49,882 nt of DNA from Spongospora subterranea (Eukaryota > Endomyxa > Phytomyxea > Plasmodiophorida > Plasmodiophoridae), in NCBI GenBank assembly GCA_900404475.1, contig OUQQ01000067.1, positions 1 through 49,882 on the forward strand, given 5' to 3'. This document shows positions 9,776-19,332 of the stretch, piece by piece; positions within the stretch are counted from its first letter, which is position 1; every line of letters starts with the position of its first letter. A program made the position numbers and the translations under genes. Below the pieces are notes generated by a model. It saw only the letters and a program-made list of their open reading frames with translations, searched no databases and was not told where the DNA came from.

Positions 9776-12736
9776 ATGGTCGCGTTTTTCCGACTTCTTA
9801 GGAGATGTGGCTTGAAATCCGGCATCGATAGACGAACGCTTTTCACAGATGAATGTTCGACAATGACAATATGTGTTTTGAATCGTGGGAATGCTTTCTG
9901 ATAGCTTATCTGTCAAGGTTTACCTACAACGTTCAACAAGATCTTGATTGCAAATCGCGGTGAGATCGCATGCCGAATTGTTCGTACTGCAAAGGCGCTT
10001 GGAATTCGTACCGTTGCTGTAAACCCCTTGTCTTTCCACTTATTCTCCACAATATTTACCTGTACATAAAATCAGGTGTATAGCGATGCCGACGCCAACG
10101 CCATGCACACAAGAATGTGTGATGAAGCTTACAGGATCGGAGAGTCACCAGCAGCAAAGAGTTATCTCGGTTGGTTTCCTGACGTATTTGTCCAGTTTTG
10201 CTTCAACATCAGGTATTCCCTTAGACGCTCAGAAGATCTTAGAGGTTGCCAAAGCAACCGGGGCGCAAGCTGTTCATCCAGGCTATGGGTTTTTATCGGG
10301 TTATGACAACAAGAAGAGTTAGTTGCTTTACTAACAATTTGACTTTGAACAGAATCGGTAAAATTTGCCCAAGAATGCCAGAATGAGGGCATTGTCTTTA
10401 TTGGTCCACCAATTGAAGCAATTAACGCAATGGGCTCTAAAAGGTTGGTCATCTCGTAATGCTCTTTCCAATCGTTATTTACTCATCGATGTTGATGAAG
10501 CGCGTCGAAAAAGATCATGATTGACGCCAAAGTTCCTGTAGTCCCAGGATACCATGGGGATGATCAAACGATTGTAAACGCTCCATCCCGTCGCCGATAG
10601 ACCGGTTCTCATCGCTATTTGACTAATTCAGGAGACTCTTGTCAAAGAAGCCGATGCGTGCGGCTTCCCGCTCATGATCAAAGCCGTACTTGGCGGAGGC
10701 GGAAAAGGCATGAGGGTGGTCAACGAAGCGTCCCAGTTTCTGGAAATGCTTGAATCCTGTAAACGTGAAGCTCTATCGTCATTTGGCGACGATCGAGTAT
10801 TGCTGGAACGGTATATTGTTCGCCCGAGGCATATCGGTAATTCCTCATCTTTCTGAGTTTGTTGCTGGGATCAATTCCGCACAGAATTCCAGATATTTGC
10901 CGACCAGCACGGCAATGCGGTCCATTTATATGAACGGGACTGCTCTGCACAGCGTAGGCACCAAAAGGTCGACATTTGCTTTACGGCTGCATAATAAGCT
11001 AATACACCTCAGGTTTTGGAAGAAGCTCCAGCGCCGGGAATGACGACGGAACTTCGCAACACCATGGGAAAGTCTGCCGTTGATGCAGCCATTTCCGTTA
11101 ATTACGTTGGGGCTGGAACAGTGGAGTTCATATTCGATGCCGATACGGGCGAGTATTTCTTTATGGAGATGAATACACGATTGCAGGTTGAACATCCAGG
11201 TTAGTGCTAAGGAAGTCTCAGTAGGTTTATGACTGATCTTTTTTGCCTGTTCAGTGACCGAGATGATCGTCCGTGTAGCGTCCTTATCTGGTGAAACGGA
11301 TTTGGTTCAATTACAGCTTCATGTCGCCGCAGGTCACCGCCTGCCTTTCTCACAAAGCGACATCACGTCGTCTGGACACTGTATTGAATCTCGTATCTAT
11401 GCCGAACGGCCTATATCTGATGAGTCGGGCACCCACTTCCTACCATGTGTCGGCACTATCAAGCATTTGTCACCTCCAGCGCAACACGCTGTATGTTCTA
11501 TCATTGTTTCCGTCAGAATCCTGTTGGACCTACATTTGAAGGCTTAGGAAGGCGCTGTTCGGGTTCGAGTCGAAACAGGGATTGAAGAGCGAGACGAAAT
11601 CTCAATGTTTTACGATCCGATGATTGCCAAACTTGTGGTTTGGGCGCATGATCGGGAGGGTGCTTTACGTCAAATGAACCACTCGCTCTCTGATTATCAT
11701 GTTCTCGGCCTGGCTGACAACAACATCCAGTTCTTGAAACGTGCCGTCAGCCATCCCGAGTTTATTCGTGGCCAGATTGATACAGGATTTATTTCCCGCA
11801 ATGCGCAAACGCTCATTCCTCCCGTAATGCTTCCGCTTGCGTATCCATATTTTCTGTGCGGTTCACATTCGTGAATCAGGTTTCACCCGCGTCGTCTCGA
11901 ATGAAGGCCATTGCTGCTGCTTCACTGGCCATCCAGACCCAGACCGGAAAGGCGTCTCCATGGAATTCAGGAAATTCGTTCAGGGTGCGCATTTGACCCA
12001 CTGTTGAAGTCCCAGTCTAATTTGGTATAGTTAAACTGTAAAAATGCCCGAATCATCAGGTTGGAGTGTGGTACGAGCGACGAAAATCGTGATCAGTGCA
12101 ACATCGCCCTCGTCTACAATGACGACGGATCATACGATATCGACGTTGACGGTGATGCATTTGTTGGAGTAAAAGTCTCCAAAACCAATTCTGGTGAGCG
12201 ACATCACTACATACGTTGTATTTTCGACGACGTCAATATTTTGGCGAAGGTGTGTGCGTTCACTTCTATATTGTGTGTAGGTCCTTACTGAATTTTGCTC
12301 AGGTGGTACATATCGAAAATCAAATCGCTGTTTTCGCTGATGATGATATGGCTATTTTGAAAATGATCGAAGACGACTTTGGTGAAGATATGTCAGTTAT
12401 CGCCCAGGGACCTGTTGCTCCAATGCCCGGTAGAGTTGTCAAGGTATCAAAATGAGGAATCCATAATCACGTGCAGTTGATCGGAGGTGCTGCGATCGTT
12501 CAGGTTCTCGTTGCCCCTGATGACGAAGTAGAAGAAGGCCAAGCTTTGGTGATTATGGAAGCCATGAAGATGGAGGTGCCTATTATTGTTCTCGGCATTT
12601 TGAACACGATATTGACTCTTTCCAGCACATCATTAGGGCTCCTCATGCCGGAATTGTGGAACAAGTTCATTGCCGTCAGGATGAATCTATCCAAGCTGGT
12701 CATGTCCTGATATCATTTCATGCAGACAAGCAATGA
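9776..12736 (+). CDS. MCCC1: Methylcrotonoyl-CoA carboxylase alpha (biotin-containing) subunit, mitochondrial
   Basis: This subunit carboxylates its biotin and supplies it for carboxylation of 3-methylcrotonyl-CoA in leucine breakdown. ATG 9776 gives an arginine-rich presequence ([20 protein letters not shown]). A 45-bp intron (9873-9917) then joins it to the biotin carboxylase start ([18 protein letters not shown]). Further exons show the ATP-grasp glycine loop ([14 protein letters not shown]), [31 protein letters not shown] and [12 protein letters not shown], the last being typical of MCC. The end is a biotinyl domain with the EAMKME acceptor-lysine motif. A final intron falls directly after MKME and the last exon closes with [13 protein letters not shown]. 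Many short introns explain the broken frames. The beta subunit is not in the window. Confidence 0.95.
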
Positions 12737-13051
12737 AACGCGCATCGCTTATTCTAGATCTGTTGATGATTGGCGTTCGAAGTGCCTTGTAGGCCGGGTT
12801 TCCATTAACATCAGCCGATATCGAACAGTTGTAATACATTCCAGGTCTTTAAATCAGCCATCATCAATGTATTCTGCATTGGTCATCAACGAATTGTCAG
12901 TGACGTCAGTAAGATTCGTTATAGAGAACCTCAAAACAACCTGCCGAGGTGGATTCTGATCAGCCAAATTTCGGGCTGACAGACACAATTTTCACGGCCC
13001 ATTGAAACTTTTTCTAAATACTAAAGTTGACGTGCAAGCGTACGTGGAAAA
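12737..13051. other. Convergent intergenic stretch
   Basis: 315 bp between convergent gene ends. I see no ORF, repeat or RNA gene here; it probably holds two 3' UTRs. Confidence 0.4.
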
Positions 13052-13799
13052 CTAGCCCTTAAACGGGAACAAAGCCATAAAACTGGCGGATAAGCACAGA
13101 GTACATATTGCTAGGGAATCCGCCGTCAGGTCCAGGACCAGATCCAGATCCCCATTTCCTTGATAAACCTTGACCAGAGCAATAATCGCTAGTAACCAAT
13201 AGTACTGGGTGATGTTAATGTAGAGGATATGATGATTAATGAGGAACAGATGGATCAATCTTAATCCAGCTATTCTGACCAGGTTGGCGCATCTCAGCCC
13301 AAACCGTCGGTTTCGATCGCCCCTGCCTCTTTCCCGCCTTCTTCTTGTCCACACTGCCGGGCCGAGGTATTGCCGATAATCTCACCCGTTCTTCATTGAA
13401 CCAGCGTCGCCTGGACTCTGGCAGCTCATTCCACGACTCGACCAGCGCCTTCACCTGATCCCGATTCGATAAATCCAACGACTCGTAATTCGGTTGCAGG
13501 GCAACGAATACTTCGACTAAACAATGGCGCAATTCGACAATGAGCATCTTTTGAGGACCAGTTCCTATTAGGTAAATCCTACAAGATGTGAGCTTGGTCG
13601 GCGGCGGTAGGTTCTCTTTCGCATTCGGCAGGCGATAGATCTGCAATGGCGGGGCGTCCAACGGATCGTGAAATACGATATCTTCGGCGGCGACCTCGGC
13701 CGTCTGGGTCGGATTGGGTTTGACGCCGCGATCCGACAGCCTATCATTGTTATTGACGACATTGAGCGCCGTTCCGATCGTTAATATTGAGTAGTCCAT
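13052..13799 (-). CDS. Orphan protein with C-terminal membrane anchor
   Basis: ATG 13799 gives 184 codons. A 43-bp intron (13205-13247, phase 0) then adds 50 more, for about 234 residues. The first exon is soluble-looking: NAKENLPPPTKLTSCRIYLI, then ESWNELPESRRRWFNEER, and a basic stretch with KKKAGKRQGRSK. The second exon encodes two closely spaced hydrophobic segments (YYWLLAIIALVKVY and LAICTLCLSASFMALF) flanking an acidic GNGDLDL turn, so a tail-anchored hairpin is likely. Without the splice the frame stops shortly after WIKIDPS. I do not recognise the family. It lies in the GC-richer block and shares a promoter region with Tim44. Confidence 0.65.
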
Positions 13800-14327
13800 T
13801 GTGATGGCACTCCCCGGACAATAACTATAAACTGAACTGATTATTGTGTGTTTTGATCGAGATTAACCACAAACAGCACCAGGTCAACTAGATTCCTATT
13901 ATCGATATCACACACCCTTTCTCAGATACAGTTATCGGGTTGTTGTCGCTCGGGGCGGCCGTTCAGCTCACACACACACACAGAGGATATTCATCAACAC
14001 GACATGTGATCAATTCAGTGAATTCATTGGAAAACACACACGATCGTTGATTTAATTAATAGACAACAAGAAGGATTTTCGAAATACGGAGATATCGCGA
14101 GCACGACGGGTGATGATCTGGGGGAGTTTATCGCCATGTTGGCTATTCATGGGTCGGTGGTCGCCGGTTTGACACAACACGATACAGTAACGCCATTCTA
14201 AGGTCCGTACGGAACGGATTTTCGGAACTTGACCTGGGTGGGGACAGGGTCTTCTTCCCAGGGGCAAAGGGCACTGGATTTGAACCGCGCCCCGACCGAC
14301 CCTAATTACATCGATATCACATTGAAC
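13800..14327. promoter_or_regulatory. Divergent promoter region of the membrane-anchored orphan and Tim44
   Basis: 528 bp between two divergent start codons. It includes a (CA)7 tract at 13969-13982 and a second short CA run near 14033. Minus-strand frames here (14052-14267) have no recognisable content. Confidence 0.45.
13969..13982. repeat. (CA)7 microsatellite
   Basis: Seven CA units in the divergent promoter region, followed directly by GAGG. Confidence 0.85.
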
Positions 14328-15662
14328 ATGATATCTAGAGTAAATAGGGCCCGGAATAGGTCGTTGATATTCCGGTTCTCGACGGCCGAACCGGGCAAGC
14401 GCTTCTCGGACACGTCGTCGGGGAAGAAGCGGGGCGACGACGATATCGGCGCCATCTGGGACAGTATCAAACGGGAGGTGAACTCCAATGAGAGTATCGG
14501 GGACGCGATCAGCGCCATGAGGGCACAGGCTGCCAAAGCCGCTAAACTGGCCGAGGATCCCGCCATCGCAAAATTATCCAATGGGACATCGTCCCGTATT
14601 AATGGATTGTTTCACCGTTTTCGTTCCGTGTTCTCGTCCGCATTCAACTCGGCGAAACAGAAGTTTGAGAGCACGATCGAGGCGAATGTCAGCCCGAAGT
14701 TCGGAGCGTCAATGGACAAGGCCACGAACTCGATCAGAGAGCGTTTCTCGATCCTGAGCAAGCCGTTCAAGAAGGGGCAAGATATGGGCCAATTACTGGA
14801 TGAGATTACCGGCGGGCTGTTCAGCTCTGGCCGACAGAAAGCGTATAGTCGCAGGGCTAAGAATCTGACCGCTGATAAGGCGGAAATGGCCACGAGCGAT
14901 TGCCGCGAGGTCGTCAATGTGAAGGCGAAGGAAAGCGCCTGGAATCAACGGATCAGGGAAATGAGGGAGAAAGTGGAATCCACCGATATCTATAAGAAGA
15001 TCGGGTCGAAAATGAGGGTGATTAAGACCCAGGCCATGAACACGGAAACATATCGGAAAGGGGTTCAGGTACACGAACGTGTCAACGACAAGATCGACGA
15101 TGTTCGCGATGTGTATGAGACGACGCAGAACCCGTTGATCTGGACCGTTCGTGATGGAGCTGATCATATGTTTGGCGAATCAGATGAGGCCGCCGCCATC
15201 GCCGCCATTCGCCGATCAGATCCGCAATTCGCGTTGCCCGACTTCATCGAGGAGATGCAGCATTTTATGATCCCGGCCGTGGTCAAGGCGTTCCTTCGTG
15301 GCGATATGGAGGTTCTGCGTCAGGCGTGTGGCGGGGACGCCATGGTCTTCATGAACGCGTCCGTTCGCCAACGACTGGCGCAGAATATCCATTTCGACGA
15401 GCGCATTCTCGACATCAGCCGGGTGTCGTTCCACAGCGCGGCGATCCTGGAGACGGGCGATCCCGTCATCGTCATGACGTTCATGTGCCAGCACGTTCAC
15501 TGCCATCGTGGACCGCCACCGGAATCCAGGATCGTCGAAGGATCCGATCGGGATATCCGGTCAACGTTCTACTCGTGGGCTGTCACCCGTGATCACACCA
15601 ATGACGAATTTAATTGGAGAATATTGGATATCAGTATTCAAGGTATTAGGGCGTTAATCTGA
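14328..15662 (+). CDS. TIM44: Tim44, mitochondrial inner-membrane import motor subunit
   Basis: Tim44 tethers mtHsp70 to the TIM23 channel. The single-exon product has 444 residues from ATG 14328. An earlier in-frame TTG at 14229 is not needed because the ATG starts a good matrix presequence (MISRVNRARNRSLIFRFS). The N-terminal half is charged and helical, including KPFKKGQDMGQLLDEITGG and repeated KIGSKMRV..-type helices. The C-terminal half is the conserved Tim44 domain: NPLIWTVRDGADHMFGESDEA, DPQFALPDFIEEMQHFMIPAVVKAFLRGD, then DISRVSF and a final FNWRILDI. No intron is visible, which is unusual for the window. Codons are GC-rich compared with flanking genes. Confidence 0.95.
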   Translation: MISRVNRARNRSLIFRFSTAEPGKRFSDTSSGKKRGDDDIGAIWDSIKREVNSNESIGDAISAMRAQAAKAAKLAEDPAIAKLSNGTSSRINGLFHRFRSVFSSAFNSAKQKFESTIEANVSPKFGASMDKATNSIRERFSILSKPFKKGQDMGQLLDEITGGLFSSGRQKAYSRRAKNLTADKAEMATSDCREVVNVKAKESAWNQRIREMREKVESTDIYKKIGSKMRVIKTQAMNTETYRKGVQVHERVNDKIDDVRDVYETTQNPLIWTVRDGADHMFGESDEAAAIAAIRRSDPQFALPDFIEEMQHFMIPAVVKAFLRGDMEVLRQACGGDAMVFMNASVRQRLAQNIHFDERILDISRVSFHSAAILETGDPVIVMTFMCQHVHCHRGPPPESRIVEGSDRDIRSTFYSWAVTRDHTNDEFNWRILDISIQGIRALI

Positions 15663-15725
15663 CCCAGTTTTCAAATCTCTTTGTCCATTTGATTTAATAC
15701 AAAACACGACGACGTCCGACCAATA

Positions 15726-15737
15726 TCTCTCTCTCTC
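15726..15737. repeat. (TC)6 tract
   Basis: Six TC dinucleotides between Tim44 and the methyltransferase-like gene. Confidence 0.8.
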
Positions 15738-15839
15738 GCTATTGCGATCGTCATAATTAGTGGATGTAAATCATTATCGTCATTCTCCCTGGTTGGCCAG
15801 GCCCCTTCCTGAAGATGGCGCATTTTCACCCGAGGGGGG

Positions 15840-16750
15840 ATGGGGCGCCATGGAGCGAGGAGTGCAGTAGCGCCATGGGATGATCCATTATCGATCCGGT
15901 ATATGGAGGTGATGAAGGAGGCGAGTGAATTAGGTCTCGATCTGGATCGCCTGTTCCACCCCGATCTGCCCGATCATGAACGCCTGGCGATATTCGACTG
16001 GTTCCGGGCCGTTCACCAATCGGTCAGGATCCCCATGGCCTACGCCATCCCGACGGCGGAAGCCGTGCACATCATCGGTCAGTTCTCGCCGATCGTGGAG
16101 ATTGGTGCCGGCAGGTTCGCCCCAGCCGATGTATATCGTCCTCGTTCGTGGTCTGAACCCCGACCCGGTTTCTCAGCGGATATTGGTCGCGATTGATCAG
16201 AGAACGGACCGGTTCAATCGTATTCGCCTATGATAAATCCCCTTGTTTAGGGGTTCATCGGTGCGATCATATTCCGACAATAATCGAGTCCCACCCGGAT
16301 TGCAGTCTGTTCCTGTGCTGGCCCGATCAGTCGGATATGGCGTCAACAGCGATCAATGCGTTTGGCGGTGAGATATTCATTTATATCGGTGAGAGTATAG
16401 GGCGAACAGTTCATGGTTAGGTCGTGTTGACTGTATTATTATTGATAATGGAATATGATGGGGATTTAGGGGATTTCTCACCAATGGGCGATGTCGCATT
16501 TCATCTCTATGTCAATCGACATTTTCATGAAGTGCTTCGCGTTCCATTGCCGAACTGGCCAGGGAATCAGGATTGTCTGTCAGTTTATAAAAGGAGTGGG
16601 GCGATTACACTGATGATGGGGGAGACGGGGAATGTTGAGACATTCCAACATGTTCCGCCGAGTGAGCGATCGGATCTGTTCACCGCTAGTGAATTAGGGT
16701 GGCGAATTCTGGATAAGACCGCTGACATGATCGCATCATCCAACACATAA
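15840..16750 (+). CDS. Putative SAM-dependent methyltransferase-like protein
   Basis: Three exons. The first ends at the nucleotide-binding motif IVEIGAG. Splicing out about 61 bp (GTTCGC to CTCAG, about 16118-16178) restores a textbook continuation (SGYWSRLIRERTGSIVFAYDKSP), that is GxGxGYW plus the acidic end of beta-2. Next come DCSLFLCWPDQSDMAS and EIFIYIGES. A second intron of about 54 bp (around 16418-16471) follows. The last exon has FHLYVNRHFHEVLRVPLPNWPG and a VYKRSG strand. This matches a family of uncharacterised methyltransferase-like proteins in protists and fungi with LLLCWP and PxWPG motifs. The substrate is unknown. ATG 15840 is chosen because WDDPLSIRYMEVM, just after it, looks conserved. 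Confidence 0.7.
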
Positions 16751-17250
16751 TATATCCTCATATCATGTAATACTGGAGACAGATACTGTCGTCAAAAAGG
16801 TCATAATTTCAACATTGGTCGACACGTGATGATCAATCAAAAGTTGGGTTAGGACAGGGAGTCATGACCGATATTGCCGGGCAACATATATAGCCTGCCC
16901 GTGTGTTCTCATCCCACCATGTCAAGTGGTACAAAACAGGGACTGGTGGACACAGCCACCGATATGTCTGTCGATGGCCAAAGCCGCCACGCCAGATTAC
17001 CAGACTCTTTGGGCTGGCCATGTGGCGCCATTATTTGCCCAACGGCCCAACCCCATGACAGTGTGTAACGGAAATGAACAACGTGGTAACGTGACACGGT
17101 GTACACAGTGTCGGTCCTATAGAGAAAGCGTGCAGCGCGGCCAGCCAGCCAACATCATCTGGCCAGGCATCACCTCATCTAATCATCGCTTACCTAAAGT
17201 CGTCTAATCAAATCGGTTCTCTGTGATTCATAAATTTTCGTAAATCGGTG
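16751..17250. promoter_or_regulatory. Intergenic, upstream of SHMT
   Basis: 500 bp between tandem plus-strand genes. Small frames on both strands lack any recognisable content. A GTAAC-containing stretch near 17065-17110 is the only thing that stands out. Confidence 0.35.
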
Positions 17251-19043
17251 ATGGCTCGTAGTGGGGAAACATCCGTCGTCAATGTCCCTCTGAAGGTCGC
17301 AGACCCAGTCGTGTATGACATTTTACAGCACGAGATGAGGCGCCAATACGAAGGTCTTGAACTGATTGCGTCGGAGGTAATTAATGCTGAAGATAGCGGG
17401 TTTCCTTATTCTGAATCAAATGTAAGAATTTCACCTCACAAGCTGTAATGGAAGCTTGTGGAAGTGCATTCACCAACAAATATTCGGAAGGACTACCAGG
17501 AGCACGTTATTGTAATTCATCTTGACTTTTTTGTGAGGGCCTGGCCAATGAATGATTTTTTGCAGACGGCGGTAATGAGTATATCGACCAACTTGAAACC
17601 TTAACTCAGCAACGTGCGCTTGCCGCATTCAACTTGAACCCGGAAGTCTGGGGCGTTAATGTGCAATCGTATTCCGGATCCACAGCGAATTTCTCGGCCT
17701 TTACTGCTGTCCTAGAACCAAATGATCGGTATCAACGGTTGAATAACTGTATCGACTCACTGTTAATCTGGTTGTTCAGGTTCATGGGGTTGGATCTACC
17801 TTCCGGTGGGCATTTATCACATGGATTTTACCGAGGACACCGAAAGATCAACTGCTCTTCCGTATATTTCACGTCTCTTCCTTACAAAGTAAATCCATTG
17901 TACTGTCTGTCGTCCGTTCACCGAGTTTGATGTTGATCAAAGGTGAGTGCATCAACAGGGCTGATCGATTACGACGCCCTTGAAGAAACGGCTGCCTTAT
18001 TTAGCCCGAAAATGATCGTGGCAGGAGGAAGTGCATACCCACGAGAATGGGATTACGCTCGTATGCGCTCCATTGCCGATGCTAATGACGCGCTTCTTTT
18101 GACGGATATGGCTCATATTAGCGGATTGGTATCCTTATCTGGCATCACTGTTTCCTTAGTTTGTAATCTCTTCTTCCTAGGTTGCAGCTGGAGCTGTTGA
18201 CTCCCCTTTCAACAGTTCACATATCGTCACAACGACCACCCATAAAAGTCTCCGGGGACCTCGCGCCGCCTTGATATTCTACCGCAAAGACAAACAACTG
18301 GTTCGTATTTTTTGTGGCATTGGGTCCTGTGCTATATCTGACTTGAATATAGAACTTGGAGCGGAGGATCAACTCTGCCGTTTTCCCAGGCTGTCAAGGG
18401 GGCCCGCATAATCATGCCATAGCTGGCGTTTGCGTCCAGCTTGGAGAAGTTGTCTCTCCAGAATTCAAGTCGTACGCGTTCCAGGTATTTGTACGTTTTT
18501 CTATCACGATATATTTCTGATTTACGCGCTGTAGGTTGTTGCCAATGCACGCGCTTTAGCTGCCAAGCTAATCAATTTTGGGTACTCGATTGTTTCCGGC
18601 GGCACAGATAACCATCTTCTGCTTTGGGACATTCGTCCACAAGGCTTAACCGGGAGCAAGGTTGAGCATCTATGCGATCTTGTTGGTATCACGCTCAACA
18701 AGAACAGGTATATAGTCGTTCATTCACGGATTCTTCTGATTTTGAGTACTTCAGTGTATTTGGTGATGCATCTGCAATGTCGCCAGGCGGTGTCCGCATT
18801 GGCACACCGGCATTGACATCGCGTGGTCTAGTGGAATCTGATTTCGAAACGATTGGTGAGTTTCTAAACCAAGCTGTCAAAATGTGCTTGAAAATCCAGG
18901 ATCGAGCCGGCTGCAAAGGAATCAAAGAGTTCAAGGCTGGAGTTCAGGCTGAATCTAAAGCGGTTGACGCGCTTCGCGAGACAGTTAAGGCCTTCGCTCG
19001 TTCGTTTCCAATGAAAGGCTTCAACGGTGACGATCTTCAATGA
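17251..19043 (+). CDS. SHMT: Serine hydroxymethyltransferase
   Basis: A PLP enzyme that interconverts serine plus tetrahydrofolate with glycine plus methylene-THF. Nine exons can be traced. ATG 17251 follows an in-frame GTG. Exon ends rejoin conserved segments: [113 protein letters not shown], and the PLP-lysine motif [20 protein letters not shown]. Then come [30 protein letters not shown], and [15 protein letters not shown] near the end. All introns are about 50 bp with GT-AG ends. No presequence is evident, which suggests the cytosolic form. Confidence 0.96.
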
Positions 19044-19332
19044 TGCTCGGTGAATGATTCATGGCACTGGGGCTTATCATTTGTATGTTTTTTAATACAT
19101 CATTATCGAAACCGGTATCTTTTTTTTAGCAAGTTATCTCTGGATATTATTGCGATTGTTGCTCTCTTCAAAGCGTATCAACGATTGTAATGGGAGAGAC
19201 TACCTCATGTAAAAAAATTGGCCGATGGACTGCAAATACATGTACACATTACATGCAAAAATTTTTTTTGTCATACAGATCACCAGCATCAAGCATCCTT
19301 GGTATTTGTTAATAAATTATATTCTGTTATTA

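Noticed and set aside
14052..14267. Minus-strand ORF upstream of Tim44
   Set aside because: It has no recognisable content, and both flanking gene starts are explained without it.
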